A DNA stretch of 64,000 nt from Bimuria novae-zelandiae CBS 107.79 (GCA_010015655.1 ML976694.1:25634-89633), one strand, 5' to 3'. Positions 44,301 through 56,929 are shown, counted from the first letter of the stretch. The notes: a model not told the origin generated them from the letters alone. Numbers and translations are program-made.

Positions 44301-45726
44301 CCATCGGCTATAGAAGTGCAAGGCACGACTAGTTGTAAGAGGTGACTAATAAAGACATCTCATATCGCAAGAAACCTACGCCGCAACGCTTGCAGGACGA
44401 TCCTTCCGCATACTTATAGTAATTACAGCTCGATTCGACCTAGAGCTTATCTAACACGACGTTACCAACGCTTTCGTTCACGCAAAACTGGACAGAGAAA
44501 TCTACATGAGAATGCCCCGCGGCTACTCTCGAGCAGGCACAGTCCTCTAACTATATAAAGCCCTCTACGGACTGCGCATATCTCCACTACTTTGGCAGAG
44601 AGAGTTCACATTAACGCTCCGCGATATTGGCTTTGAAATAGTGCCCCACGAGCCATGCTGTCTTATCAAGAATGGCATTATTATTTTTTTCTATGTGGAT
44701 GACCTTATTATTGCTTACGACAAGTTATAGAAGCAAGCTGCTAAAACTGCTCTAGCAGCAATAAGAACTAAATTTACACTCACTAGTGGCAATAACCTAC
44801 AGTGGTTTCTGGGAGTCAAAGTCATTAGGGATCGACCAAATCGAAATCTCTGGCTATCCCAAGCTTCATATATCGACAAAATATCACGCCCCGTTAATCA
44901 CCATAAGATTCGCCACGATACCCCGATGGCAGCAGTCAAACTGCTCCCACGCTCAGGGCTCGCTAGCAAGACTAAAGTCAATCGATATTAGCAAAAGATA
45001 GGTTCAATCCTCTACGCTGCGGTAACCACGCGACCAGATATCGCCTTCGCAAGTTCTTGACTATTACGATTCTTGTTAAACCCGAGTAAAGATTACTAAG
45101 CGGCTGCCAACCGAGTTCTCCTCTACCTTGCTAATACCAGATCACTAGGTCTTCAGTTTAGGGGTGCAGATACTTTAGAAGTGGCAAGCGATGTATCCTT
45201 TACTAACAATACGCTCGACCGCAAGAGCTCGCAAGAATATATTATTAAGCTATTTAGTAGTCTAATTGCCTGGAAAGCAAACAAGCAAGATATAGTTACT
45301 ACATTAACTATAAAGGCTAAATTACTAGCTCTCTCGCAGGTTGCTAAGGAGGCTCTATTTACATCCTAATTACTAAAGGAGCTAAAGATTAACCTTAGCG
45401 ATTCCCTTATCACTATTAATTGTAATAATTAGCAAACAATCCAACTTATCACTAAAGAGATCACCAAGCTGCAGACGAAGCTCCGTTATGTAGATATCTA
45501 TAATTACTGGCTGAGACAAGAAGTCGCACTAGGGACGATTAAGGTAGACTATTAACGCTCGGAAGACATGGTTGCAGATAGACTTACAAAGGCCCTGCCA
45601 GCCAACAAATAGAGCAAGTTTCTAGATAAACTAGGACTTGCAGAGATCAAGGACAAGATCACTAATAAAGAAATCGACCTGCTTGAGCTAGAGCAAAGAA
45701 TGGAGGCTTTTGAAACTGAACTATAA
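41344..45726 (+). pseudogene. C1 pol (integrase, reverse transcriptase, RNase H), RIP-decayed in the middle
   Basis: After gag the order is protease, integrase (remnants 42700-43700), reverse transcriptase (DVTNAFVHAKLDREIYMRMP near 44460, catalytic YVDD at 44692-44703) and RNase H (ASDVSFTNNTLDRKSSQEY at 45181 onwards, ADRLTKALPANK near 45575), ending at TAA 45724-45726, 68 bp before the 3' LTR. Integrase before RT identifies Ty1/copia. The last 1.2 kb is almost intact, with few stops; the middle is heavily mutated. Confidence 0.88.
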
Positions 45727-45793
45727 AAGATAAGTCTGTCTACTTATTGACAGATAGTCTCCAGCTTGAGCATAAGCCTAAGCTAAGGGGGTG

Positions 45794-46001
45794 TGTCTGA
45801 TTACATGGTCCCTTGCATTCTGCAAGGTGGCTGGCGCACTTGTACCCTTGCATGAGATACATTCCTCCCTTGCATGAGATACATTCCACAACAAAGCAAG
45901 GGATATCTTTATGGTTATATAGATGCTACCTCCCACAGCAGGAGAACAACGATCAATCAATCATCCTTCTTCATCTCATAAAACTACCCTCCAATCTGAC
46001 A
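45794..46001 (+). repeat. C1 3' LTR with a 22-bp internal duplication
   Basis: 208 bp: the 186-bp LTR plus a tandem copy of a 22-bp unit (TCCCTTGCATGAGATACATT and two more bases) near 45848-45892. Followed by GCTCT. Confidence 0.93.
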
Positions 46002-46019
46002 GCTCTACTAACGGACCGA

Positions 46020-46125
46020 TTACAAGACCTGCTTCTAAGTAGTAAGTAGTAATAAACTAAGCTATATAGTTAATCCCTAGCTACCCTAATAAAACGACTT
46101 ACAAGACCTGCTTCTAAGTAGTAAG
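46020..46125 (+). repeat. Two-copy direct repeat in the G2 leader
   Basis: A 27-bp unit starting TTACAAGACCTGCTTCTAAG occurs at 46020-46046 and 46099-46125, in G2 sequence just after the C1 insertion. Confidence 0.8.
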
Positions 46126-46139
46126 CACTACTATAATAA

Positions 46140-46311
46140 GCGACGCTAGTGCAGGGACCTCTAATAGTTAAACGCCTGCCTGAGCACCACGACGAGCGAC
46201 GCCAGTGCAGGGACCTTTAACGGTTAAACGCCTGCCTAAGCACCACGACGACGAGCAACACTAGTGCAGGGACCTTTAACGGTTAAACGCCTGCCCGAGC
46301 ACTACGACGAA
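46140..46311 (+). repeat. Three tandem 56-59 bp repeats in the G2 leader
   Basis: Units begin at 46140, 46196 and 46255, each GCRACRCYAGTGCAGGGACC followed by TTAACGGTTAAACGCC and ending in a run of CGA triplets. The number of ACGACGA triplets differs between units. They lie in the untranslated leader upstream of gag. Confidence 0.88.
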
Positions 46312-46753
46312 CGCAGTAAGATAGAGACTAGCACTTACTATAGAGCTTTAAACGCTTAACAAGATAATAAAGGACAATCTTAGTAAACAATACTAACACT
46401 ACTAAACTTAAGTATCAAAGCAATAATGCAGCAGATAATAGTGTAGATAAGCAAACTTATAGCGTAAATGGTAAGAATTAAAAGTACTAATATCCTAGCA
46501 CCTACTGCGACTATTGCTAGTATAACACCCGCTACACCTGTAGCACCCACAACACCTACGACACCTACGATAGCGTACGAACTAAAAGGACTTAAGGACC
46601 CTAAGGCATTTAATAGAACTTAAAGCTAGTATTTACCATAGAAATACTAGATTAAAGCAAAGCTAAGGTCTAAGACTTAATAGTTCTATACAGACTAACT
46701 TGCGATTAACTACACTTTTAGTTGTATAATAGGTAATGCCAGAGCACGTATCT

Positions 46754-47129
46754 TATTGGGGGAAGAGGGCAATAGCACATGGAAGGAATTAAGGAATACT
46801 GTGTGCGTACCACAGCAGGAGGCGAACTAGGTTAATTACTATCTAGTAAAGTCAGAGTGGTTATATACATAAAGTGGAGTATCTAGAAGATTCTAGATCA
46901 GCAGGGTCACATGACTGTGTGACGACATAGTCGAGTTGTGATGTTGGCTAACAAATACACTAATTGTATTTGTGTGTGAGTGATAGCTAAGATATAGACT
47001 GCTAAGCCATCTAGGCAGTAGTAAGGAGTGTAGGCAGTCGTTCTGCTAGTGCGGACTAGTATAGGCAGTAGCAGACTAGTGCAGGCTACCATCGATTATA
47101 GGAAATAGATTACGCTACAAACCGTGACA
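46754..47129 (-). repeat. C2 3' LTR (left in the window)
   Basis: 376 bp. Contains about 159 bp (roughly 46801-46959) that is missing from the other LTR. Confidence 0.93.
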
Positions 47130-47199
47130 CACCCCCCAGCTATAATCGAACAATATCTCTATAAGGAGAGAGAGTAGCTGACTATCCGCGGTTTGGATA

Positions 47200-50100
47200 G
47201 AGGATATTAAGGTCAGGAATGTCCAAGCCCTTTTGCTTAAGGAGACGAGACTTAATATTGATAAGGCCAAGCTGTTTACGAAACTTAATAAACTTCTATT
47301 AAGGTAGAACCTTAGTAAGTCCGTTAGCAGGCATCTTGTTGGTTAGGATCTATTTAATATCGAGTTAATGGGCAGAGACCTCCTGTCGAACCTAGAGTTA
47401 GTATACGTTAACATGTTTTATTTTAGTGTGAAGCCGGTCTTGTTCCTTAGTGACAATGCTAACAGTCTGCTGATTGTCACAGTAGATAGTGGGCATACAG
47501 TCTGTATTAAATGAGATACCCTGAAAGAAGCGCATCCATTCCTGCATCTGAGAACCGGCAAGCGAGAGGGATAGGAGCTTAGCTTTAGTGGTGGACTTGG
47601 TCACTGTACGTTAAACAGTAGCCTTCTAATTAATAGTTATTCTAGCTAGCTTAAATGCATACCCCTAAGAGCTTTGGCGGGTATTAGGTTCATCTGCAAA
47701 CGATGCGTCGGAGGCTCTAAAGAACAGAGGATTACGGTAGTCTAGTTTATCCGTGATATACTTAGCGAGGTCAGGTGCTAAGGTAGAAGTAGAGGCTTGG
47801 AGTGCCCAGGTCTTTGTTCTAAGTAGATATCGCCAGGTCTGACGAATCTTCGCAACGTGAGACTGTCCCGGATTGGTGAGGTGGCAGGCATATACCACAT
47901 GGGCTCGGGCAACATCAGGACGTCCCTATACCGCTATGTAGGCGAGTGAACCCGTAAGTTGCTGGTATATCTATGTTCGAGCTTTGTCTGGCTCCTTTTC
48001 TAATTGAGGTAACTAGTTTTCTATAAGTAGAATTTCTAGGACCTTGCCTATAGCGTTAATACTAAAGCAAGAGCATACCTTGTCGATAAAGGCATCCTAA
48101 ACTAGCTAGGTCTTTTGCTTGGCTTTGTCACGTACAACGCGTATGCCCAGGAACTAGGTAAGATCTCCTATCTCTTTAAGGTTGTAGAGATTAATTAGAT
48201 CTGTGACAATTTTGCGGTGCTCCGTCTCATTTGACTGGTGATAGGCCATAACAATATCGTTAACATAGACGAAGAGAATGACTAATCGATTAGTATAAAG
48301 GCAAGGAAAGCCTTTAACTAGATTAAGGCTAAATTTAATTAGTGAGCTTCGGAGTTCCTTATACTATAGGAGTGACGATTCTTTAAGCCCGTAGAGAGCT
48401 CGTATTACCTCGAGTAGTTTATCCTCTAGGTCTGTAAGGCCATTAGGGACCTTAGTATATAGCTTTTAGCCAAGTTTTGCGTTTAGGAATGTAGTAGGTA
48501 CATCGTACTGCTTTATTTTAAGGTTAAAGTAGTTGGTAATTGCAACTAGAGCTTGGAAGTTTCGAATTGCTAAAGTCGCAGCGTATATGTTATTAGGTTA
48601 CTCCTCTAGATTACCTCGCACTACCAGGCGTGCCTTAAAACTTAATAGAAATCTATTATTATTAATTTTGTAGGTAAATACCCACATGAGTGGAAGTACC
48701 TCTGTATTAGTAGTGGCCTTTGTCCTGTCTGTCTTCTTGAAGCAGCCTTTGTCACGGATAGAGCGCTATTCCTTTAATAGCGCCTGTCGGAACTGCTTTT
48801 TATAGACATGTTGGTCAAATTCCCTAACATTCTTTAGCGGTGGTGGAAGTTGGCTCTAATAGATCCTTAGGATCTTATTACTCCTAGTAGATAGGGATAT
48901 GAGTGCCGTGGAAAAGGTAGATAGATAGTCCTTAATAGACTCTATTCTTAACGCGATAGTATATAAATGCGCGTTAAAGGTGTCTTTTAATCTTATAGTC
49001 CAAGCACGTCTTCTACTAGGGATAATATTATTAGTATCTAAATTAAGATTAATATCTCGTGGAGCTTCTTCACTATATAGTCTGTAGCCTTTAGGTAGGC
49101 TATATATAGAAGAGAAGTCTGCTTCGTTAATTAAAGTAGTCTCTCTAAGTTTGGTAGGTCTAGGAGTAAGTAATTATTGTTGTTCTTCTATATTCTCAGG
49201 CGTAGAGAATCGTTCTTGCTAATCACGCTGTTAACCTACACCCCCCACGCGGGACCCTCTATCTATAGAGGTTACAGGTGCTTTATTAAACAGCTGTCGA
49301 CGTTGACGAGCGATAAGTAATTCTTTAATATTAATATCCTCTAGTTTATGTTCTTAAAACGATAGTGCTTCAACAACTTTAGTAATAATTAATTCGTTGG
49401 CATAGCTATCTATCCTAGTATAAAACTAAGTAGGTTCGAAGACCACGTCTCGGGTAACAAAGATCTCATTAGTGGTAGTTAACCAGATGCGAAAGATGTT
49501 GGTTCCGCGATAGCCTACAAGGTGGCTAATAAGTGCTCGTAATTTAAGCTTGTTTGCTCGTTCTTTCTGTATAAGCGATTGATTGAGAACATATGCGCGA
49601 TATCTAATAGGTCTTATGTGTAATATAATAGGCTTTCGACCCTAGACTACTTTATAGGGCGTCTTCTACCTTAAAGCTTTAGTAGGAGTGCGATTAAGAA
49701 TATATACCGCTGTTTAATAAAGTTTGTTAGAGAGTAACTTTAAAAGATTTGCATGTAGGCGCATAGCTCGTGCATAGACTAATAGTATGCCTCCTGCTCT
49801 CTTAGATAGACTGTTTGGCTGGTGAGTCTCTGGTGGCGCAGGCTCCCACAGAATACCTATGTTGGCTAGAGTATCTGACAGGAAGTCACCAAATCCAGGT
49901 TTATTATCTAACCTAATAACATAAATATTGGCGTTCCACTGTCTCTAAGCTTTCTAGATAAGTTAAAGTATCTAGCAAGTAAGTAAGGGCTTTATCTTGC
50001 GTGGAGCTGTCGTAACCTTGTGCCACTTTGAGTACTTGTTAATAGAGTGAAATCTATATCGATCTCTATTCTAGCAGGCCTTATCTCTTGGGACGATATA

Positions 50101-52035
50101 GATTAAGTCAATTCCTATTTGGTAGAAAGGCCGAGTTGCCTTACCTGATGAGGTTCGACGAGAGATGATCTAAGTAAGTTTGGCTTTAGTACAGGCTTAG
50201 TAAAAGCAGTCCTTTAGTTCTCTAGTAAGGGTAATTCTATTAACATGCTAATTAAGGCATTTAATTGCCTTTTTGCTTAGGTAACCTTATATTAGATAGG
50301 CTGTGCGTTAATTAATAGTCTAATTTGGCTTTGGTGCGTATGAGGGACGGTAGGAGACTCCGAATAACTATAGGTCTAAGAGACAAGGTCGACGCGTAGG
50401 GTCGGCGTTAATTAACTAGTGTCCGCCTGTATACTCTAGTTAAGTGATAACGTTCGTAGTCTTATGCTAATACATAAAATCGCAACCAGAATTAAAGTAA
50501 ATGCCCTCTATGCGATAGCAAGCGAGACTAAGTACGCTTATTAAGAATCCTTTAATATATACGACATAACTTAGGACTAATATCTATAGTCCTTTGGGAG
50601 TGCGAGCGACGAGCTCTACTTCTCCCTATACTATAATAAGTATCTAGCTATTTCCTGTAGACAGTGTTCTGCCTTCCGGATTTCCACGCTGACGCTTCTA
50701 GCCTTTCTATAGCTTTAAGTTAATAACATGCGTATTTAATCCTAGATTAAGAATCTATCGATTACGTAGGTCGCTTTTACTCTATTTGTTAGTAATTATT
50801 ACTATAAGGTCCTGGCTAGACTCATGACTATTGTCGGCGTTAATCGAATTAGCTACTACCTTAGGCAGTATATTAGGTGGTTTAACATTATTAGAAGGAT
50901 AGGCATTCTTATTGCCCTTATAATCGTATCGCTCTGGTTCTAGGCTAGTAATATAACTAACGTCTACTACATAAGCGTGTACATCTTCTGGTAGTTCTCC
51001 GCTATTAATTTAGAGGTGGCTAGGCTACTTATCCTTTTGCTTAGCTTGCTTAAGAGCATTCCTTATAGCGGCAGTAAGTCTTAGATTTTTTAACTTCTTT
51101 TTAATCTATTAGCGGATCTCGGAATCCTCTTTAAAATCTGTAGGTTAATTGTTTGCCTTTTTGTTTAAGTACTAGTATTAGACAAATTAATATTCCTTGC
51201 CACATAGGCATGCTCGTGTCCGGTTATTACTCTGCGTAGGCTTTGCGATCTTAAGCTCTGCGGCGGCTATCGTAAGACCAGATAATATAGGCTTAACGCG
51301 GCGAAGGTAGCTTATAAATTTAGAGACGTATGTCTCTAGAGAGGGAAGTTAATTAAGTGTTCTAGTAGCTTTATATTTAAAGTAATTACGCAGATAAGTA
51401 GTTGCGTATTCTTAATCTAATACCCTATAGGCTATAAGAAACTCCTCCTAAGCACGCTGCCTATTAACCTTAAGAAGGTTTAACGTTCTTATTTAAGTAG
51501 TAATATTAATCTAGTCTACTAGCTATTACTTAATCTTCTTTACTGCCTTTGGCGCTGTCTTAAGAGCATTAAATTTGTTAATAATATCACGACGGCGGCT
51601 CCTATTAGTAGGAGCTAGGTGCTTTTTAAAAGCAACGAGTTGGTCGTATGCTAAGTTAAGGTTCTTAATTAGGTATAGATAGCGTTTTGCGATAGTCTTG
51701 CTTATTTCTAACTTAAACTTAGCTAGAGCCTTCTACTTCTTCTTGTATACCGTTATCTATTTCTCCTATTAATTATACTCCTAATAAAGGTTAACTCGCT
51801 CTTCTACTACAAGATCTCTAATACTTATTGCACTAGTCTTCTATTTAGAAATTAGAGGTTCTACAGGCTTTATAGATACTATTAAGTTCTCTTTTAGAGA
51901 ATTAGGGTTAACGTATTGCCAGAGCTTATAGCGTTCGGCTAAGTCTTTTCGTATGAAGATCCAGCTATGCCAGTCTGACAGTTTGTCAAGGATAACAGTA
52001 ACTCGTGTCACTGTTAGATTAGACTTAGTAGTCAT
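47200..52035 (-). pseudogene. C2 gag-pol, RIP-decayed
   Basis: Gag begins at ATG 52035 on the minus strand (MTTKSNLTVTRVTVILDKL, then W-containing SDWHSWIFIRKD) and is open for 64 codons to 51841. RNase H is readable in two open pieces: 47898-47665 (MVYACHLTNPGQSHVAKIRQ, ADEPNTRQSS) and 47604-47398 (MTKSTTKAKLLSLSLAGSQM, YCDNQQTVSIV), ending HTKIKHVNV. Intervening integrase and RT are decayed. Order and motifs are of the copia type. Confidence 0.88.
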
Positions 52036-52219
52036 CGTGACTAAAAGAGTATTCGTGAAAAACGTATGCGCTATACGTTAATAAAGGTTTATTAATTATA
52101 AGCTTCGTGAGAGACGTGCGTAGTGTACGTGAACGAAGAATAATATAATTATAAGCTTTGATAAGGCGTACGTAATACGTGAACGAAGGATAAGGATTGC
52201 GAGTGTACTCCTAGGTCGT

Positions 52220-52234
52220 AACCGGGCTCATAAC
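52220..52234 (-). promoter_or_regulatory. C2 primer-binding site, complementary to a tRNA-Met anticodon arm
   Basis: On the minus strand directly after the 5' LTR the sequence is GTTATGAGCCCGGTT, complementary to AACCGGGCTCATAAC, which fits a tRNA-Met anticodon arm up to position 39. As with C1 it is an internal tRNA segment and not the CCA end. Confidence 0.6.
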
Positions 52235-52451
52235 TATTAGGGGAAGAGGGCAATAGCACATGGAAGAAATTAAGGAATACACTAATTGCATTTGTGTGTG
52301 AGTGATAGCTAAGATATAGACTGCTAAGCCATCTAGGCAGCAGTAAGGAGTGTAGGCAGCCGTTCTGCTAGTGCGGACTAGTATAGGTAGTAGCAGACTA
52401 GTGCAGGCTACCATCGATCATAGGAAATAGATCACGCTACAAACCGTGACA
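52235..52451 (-). repeat. C2 5' LTR (right in the window), internally deleted
   Basis: 217 bp. The missing block is bounded in the long LTR by GAATAC and AAATAC, so deletion between short AATAC repeats explains the difference. Confidence 0.93.
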
Positions 52452-55400
52452 TATCTTCCTATAGGTATCTATTCACGCCGCAACTAGCACGCTTAATTAG
52501 TTCTTTTAGTATCTTAACGGAGCGTTTAAGAACGCGCACATGGCTAAGACTATAAGGAGCAAGCTTTAGAACATGCGATAGAAAATACACAACGTACGCG
52601 ACTTTATTTAGGACTTTAATAAGGAAGCTCTAATAGCTAGCCTATTTAACTATGCTATCCTAAAGAGCATGTTCCTACACGCTCTTAATTACGAGTTACG
52701 GACTACCCTCGCAGGCACTATCTTTCCTAAGAATACTATAATTAAGGAGATGTAATTACACATTACTGCTATATTAGATAATCTATAGCGGTTAAAGCTA
52801 AGCAGCAAGAAGAGAGACGCACTACTATAGAATACTACCTTAAGCAATGTTTCTACTAATCCTATAGACTAGGAACCGAGTAGAACATAGATGCAACGAG
52901 CGAAATAGGTCCCTTAAAAGGAAATTAATTAATAACGCGATAATAGATTATGTTTACGATATAGAAAGAAAGGCTACTAAATTAAGTCTTACACTCTAAA
53001 AGCTACTTAGAATCCTAAGTAATAGCTAACTCGAGCCGCGAAAGTGAAAACTAAATTAAAGGCAAAAGACAACGACAACGCGATAGTAGTAAATAATAAT
53101 AAGTTAGAAAAAGAGTAGCTCCTGGTCGAAGTCGCGATTAGGAGCCTTCACGAGTAAGCAAGAATACAAGGATAGAATAGGATAAGTTTAAAAAGAAAAA
53201 CATGCTAGCACCCCCGCTCACAGTACATGTACTAGTTAATTAAACTAATTACACCTTAGCACTAATTAACTCTAAATGCCTCTCCTACGCCCTTATAACC
53301 TGTTCCTTTATAAGACGAGCCAAACTCGAGCGTATAGCAATTCCACGAAAGCCTATTATAGGGGTAAACGATTAAGTTAGCTAGGTTAACGAAGTTGCAA
53401 AGTTTACGTTTAATATAAATAGCTACACTAAGACTGGATTTGCGTATATCACGCTAAATAATGCTAAAGAGGACATTATCCTAGGACGTCCGTGGATAAA
53501 TTAGAACTAAGTTACTATTACTCTTAGAAAGAATTTAATATACCTGCGCGCTCTAGGTATTAGAATCCGTAGTTAAGAAGGCAAGGCCCACCTACTAGAG
53601 ATTTAAGAGGTTAGCGCCATAGAATTCTAGCGATTAATAAAAATAGCTTAGAGCAAAAACAAGAATCTAGGGGGAGTTATAAAGATATTTACTACCTCGC
53701 TAGCAGATATTAATAAGGCCTTAGCGCCTAAGCCAAAGATCGACGTCCTATCTCTAGTTTCTAAGTACTAGAGGAAGCATATAACGCTTTTTAATCCTAA
53801 GGAAGCAAGCAAATTGCCGCCATATTAACCTAGAATTAACTACGCAATTAAGCTAGAAGAGAAGGAAGGAAAGAAGCCCGAAGCCCCTTAGGGACCTTTA
53901 TATAACATATTAAAGGGAGAGCTTTTAGTGCTATGGAAGGAACTTACATCTCTACTTAATAAAGGTTTTATATAAGTAAGTAATTCACCTGCTACGTCGC
54001 CAATCCTATTTGCAAAGAAGCTAGGAGGTGGACTGCGACAATGTGTTAACTATAGAGTACTAAACGCCTTAACAAAGAAGGACTGGTATCCCTTACTACT
54101 TATCTACGAAACTTTAAATAATATTGTAAAGGCGAGGTGGTTTACAAAACTAGACGTTATTATAGCCTTCTATAAGATCTAAATCTAAAAAGGAGACGAG
54201 TGGCTTACAGCTTTCTAAACACGTTTTAGATTATTTAAATAGCTTATTACACTATTTAGACTAGCGAATGCCCCTAGCACATTCTAATAGTATATTAACT
54301 AGACACTCCGCGAATATTTAGACGATTTCTGCATAGCGTATCTTGACGATGTCCTTATCTACATAAACGGTTCTCTCTAGAAATATCGCGAGCAAGTTAA
54401 CAAAGTGCTTATATAGCTAAAAGAAGCTAGGTTGTATCTTAATATTAAGAAGTGCGAGTTTAAGGTTAAGATTACAAAGTATCTTAGATTTATTATCGAA
54501 GCTGGGAAGGGCACACGCATGGGCCTAGAAAAGGTTAAAGCTATTAAGAATTAGGAGGCGCTAAAGACTATTAAGGGCGTACGAAGCTTTCTAGGCTTTA
54601 CTAATTTCTACTAACAATTTATCCGAAATTTTGGCCAAATTGCCGCTCCCCTTATAAGACTTACAGGCAACGTTACCTTCAGATAAACAGTAGAGGAACA
54701 GAAGGCCTTCGATACACTTAAGAAAGTCTTTATATCCAAACTAGTGTTGGCCTAGTTCCAAGCAGACCGCGATACAGTTATAGAATATAACTTATCTAGT
54801 TATGTTACTACTAGAGTACTATCTTAATATAATAAGAACGGAATCCTACGTCCCTGTGCCTACTTCTTAAGAAAGAACACGCTTGCTAAATGTAACTATA
54901 AAATCTATAATAAAGAACTACTAGTAGTTATTAAAGGACTTAAAGAATAGGATGCTAAACTTCGATTAGTAAAAAAGTTTAAGGTGGTTACTGACCACAA
55001 GAACTCAGAGTACTTTATAAAGCCGCGAATGTTAAACGAGAGACAGGTTCGCTGGTCGCTTATCCTAGGTAGATATAATATGGAGATCCTCTACAGGCCA
55101 GGCAAGCAAAATATCCGAGCAGACGCATTATCCCGGCGAGAGCAGGATCTACTCGCAGATACTAGCAATAACTAACTATAGAGGAGACTCGTACAAGTCT
55201 TAAAGCCCACTACATTATACTATAAGGAATTGGACAACACTAATAAAGAGATAGGTATTATAGTAATATCTATAAAAGTTCGTGCTCTACCCGCCGTAAT
55301 TTAAGGAAATACTTAAGAAGACACACGAGATTAAGATACTATTAAGAACCTCTAGGTCAAGTTAATTAAGAGAGACCTAGTTTATTAAGAAGCACGCTAA

Positions 55401-56929
55401 GCTATAGAAAGCGGATAATAGAAATTCCCTATTATACTCTAGATTAAATGCTTAATTATAGAATATAAGGTTAAGGACTAAGTGCTCTACTTCTAAAGAC
55501 GAAAATAGGTACCAAACCACGAACCCCTACGAACGTCTATTATTAAGCAGATACACTGTTCTGTGGCTACTGGGCACCCTGGCAGAGAGATTACATACAA
55601 GATAATTGCAAGAGACTTCTTTTGGCTAGGAATGTCTAACGATATTCGACGATATATACGGAACTGCGATACATGCGGAAGAACAAAACCGTGGAGAGAT
55701 GGTCTGCAAGGCTTTTTGAAACCCCTGCCAGTGCCCGAACAAATCTAGAAGGAGATCTCGATGGACTTTGTTAAGGGCTTGCTAGAGAGCAACGGCAACA
55801 CAAACCTTATAGTTATTACTAACTGCCTAAACAAAGACGTCGTGTTTGTGCCGCTAGCAAATTTAGAAATAGAGACAATAGTGCAAGCGTTTATTACGTA
55901 TATTATTGCCTACTATTAGATTCCTAATATAATTACGTTAGATCGAGGTAGCTAATTTGTTAGCGTGTTCTAGACAAGACTCTGCGAGATTCTTCAGATT
56001 AAGCGGCGATTATCCACAGCATTCCATGCTTAAACTAATGGAGCAACAGAGCGCATGAACAGCACATAGGAGATATACATGAAAGCCTTTGTCAGCTGGG
56101 CTCAAAGTAACTGGGCACCTCTCTGCCCGCTAGCACAAATTGCAATTAAAGGACGAGACGTAACAACAACAAGGATATCTCCTTTCTTCCTTTAGCATAG
56201 GTATAATATCAACCTACTACAGCTAGAGATACCTGCGGGCGCCAATCGCAGAAAGTACACTACACATGAGAGGTCTGACCGCGAGAAAGCCGAGTCTATT
56301 GTTACTAAACTACGCTACCTTGTAGAACTTGCGCAAGCATCTATGACACAGGAACAGCAAGAGCAGGAACGTTAAGCCAATAGGCATTGCCAAGAAGCGC
56401 CACACCTCCGCGTCGGCGATAAAGTATGGCTAAAATTAGACAAGCAGTTTGCTACAGGCCGAAAATTAAAAAAGCTAGACTAGAGGAGCGCGAAGTACAT
56501 AGTTATTAAAGTGATAAATACGCACATAGTTTAACTAAATACACCTCTAGGCCCTTATAATGTTTTCTATGTTAACTAACTCTGACTAGCAGCATCAGAC
56601 CCCTTACTAAGCTAAATAAAAGACAACGACTAGCTACTGCTAATTTAGGTAGATACTAATAGCGTAGATATGTAGGAAGTAGAAGATATATTAGTAGAAG
56701 TGTGCCGACAACGCGGACGGGGATAGAAGTAGTAGTATAAAGTAAAATGGAAAGGCTACTACCTACTAACTATAGAGCTAGCTAAAAACCTCTAAAATAC
56801 TAAAGCGAAGATTTAATAGGAGTAATTTATAAAGCTATATTAAGACCCTAATACACGACTTCTTCCTACAGGGTTTTGGCGTGGATCTGATGACCTTCAT
56901 CCGGACGCCATGAGAGAGGAGGGGGGTAA

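Larger units (their letters stand above)
40727..46001 (+). mobile_element. C1: Ty1/copia retrotransposon inserted in the G2 leader
   Basis: LTRs at 40727-40912 and 45794-46001 (TGTCYGATTACATGG to AATCTGACA) are flanked by a perfect GCTCT duplication (40722-40726 and 46002-46006). The polypurine tract AAGGGGGTG precedes the right LTR. Span 5275 bp, one gag-pol in the same orientation as G2. Its LTRs and coding ends are little mutated while the middle is RIP-decayed. Confidence 0.95.
46754..52451 (-). mobile_element. C2: Ty1/copia retrotransposon inserted in G2 gag, opposite strand
   Basis: LTRs at 46754-47129 and 52235-52451 end GTGACA; their outer TG is mutated to TA. A perfect TATCT duplication flanks them (46749-46753 and 52452-52456). 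The reversed polypurine tract CACCCCCCAGC adjoins the left LTR, making it the 3' LTR of a minus-strand element. Span 5698 bp. It interrupts the gag of G2. Confidence 0.95.
46430..56928 (+). pseudogene. G2 gag-pol with chromodomain, RIP-decayed, split by C2
   Basis: Gag runs from about 46430 and is split by C2 (46754-52451). Then come protease (LGRPWI near 53485), RT ([20 protein letters not shown] near 54010 and YLDDVLIY at 54339), RNase H, and an open 63-codon window at 54984-55175 (VTDHKNSEYF...LNERQVRW, ADALSRR). The integrase zinc finger is in another open window at 55563-55748 (TGHPG with RNCDTCGRTK), followed by catalytic-core motifs (DFVKGLL, DRGSQFVSVF, NGATERMN). A chromodomain follows (EVEDILVEV and YKVKWKGYY near 56670-56765), ending EEGGN just before the 3' LTR. 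The RT-IN order with terminal chromodomain defines a chromovirus, whose chromodomain is thought to guide integration to marked chromatin. Confidence 0.9.

Noticed and set aside
44786..45001. 71-codon plus-strand frame inside C1
   Set aside because: It is an alternative frame over the real copia RT/RNase H sequence, which reads through the same bases with recognisable motifs.
46907..47092. Minus-strand frame of 61 codons, and a similar one at 52211-52414
   Set aside because: Both are the same LTR sequence of copia C2 read in one frame; the similarity reflects the repeat, not a gene family.
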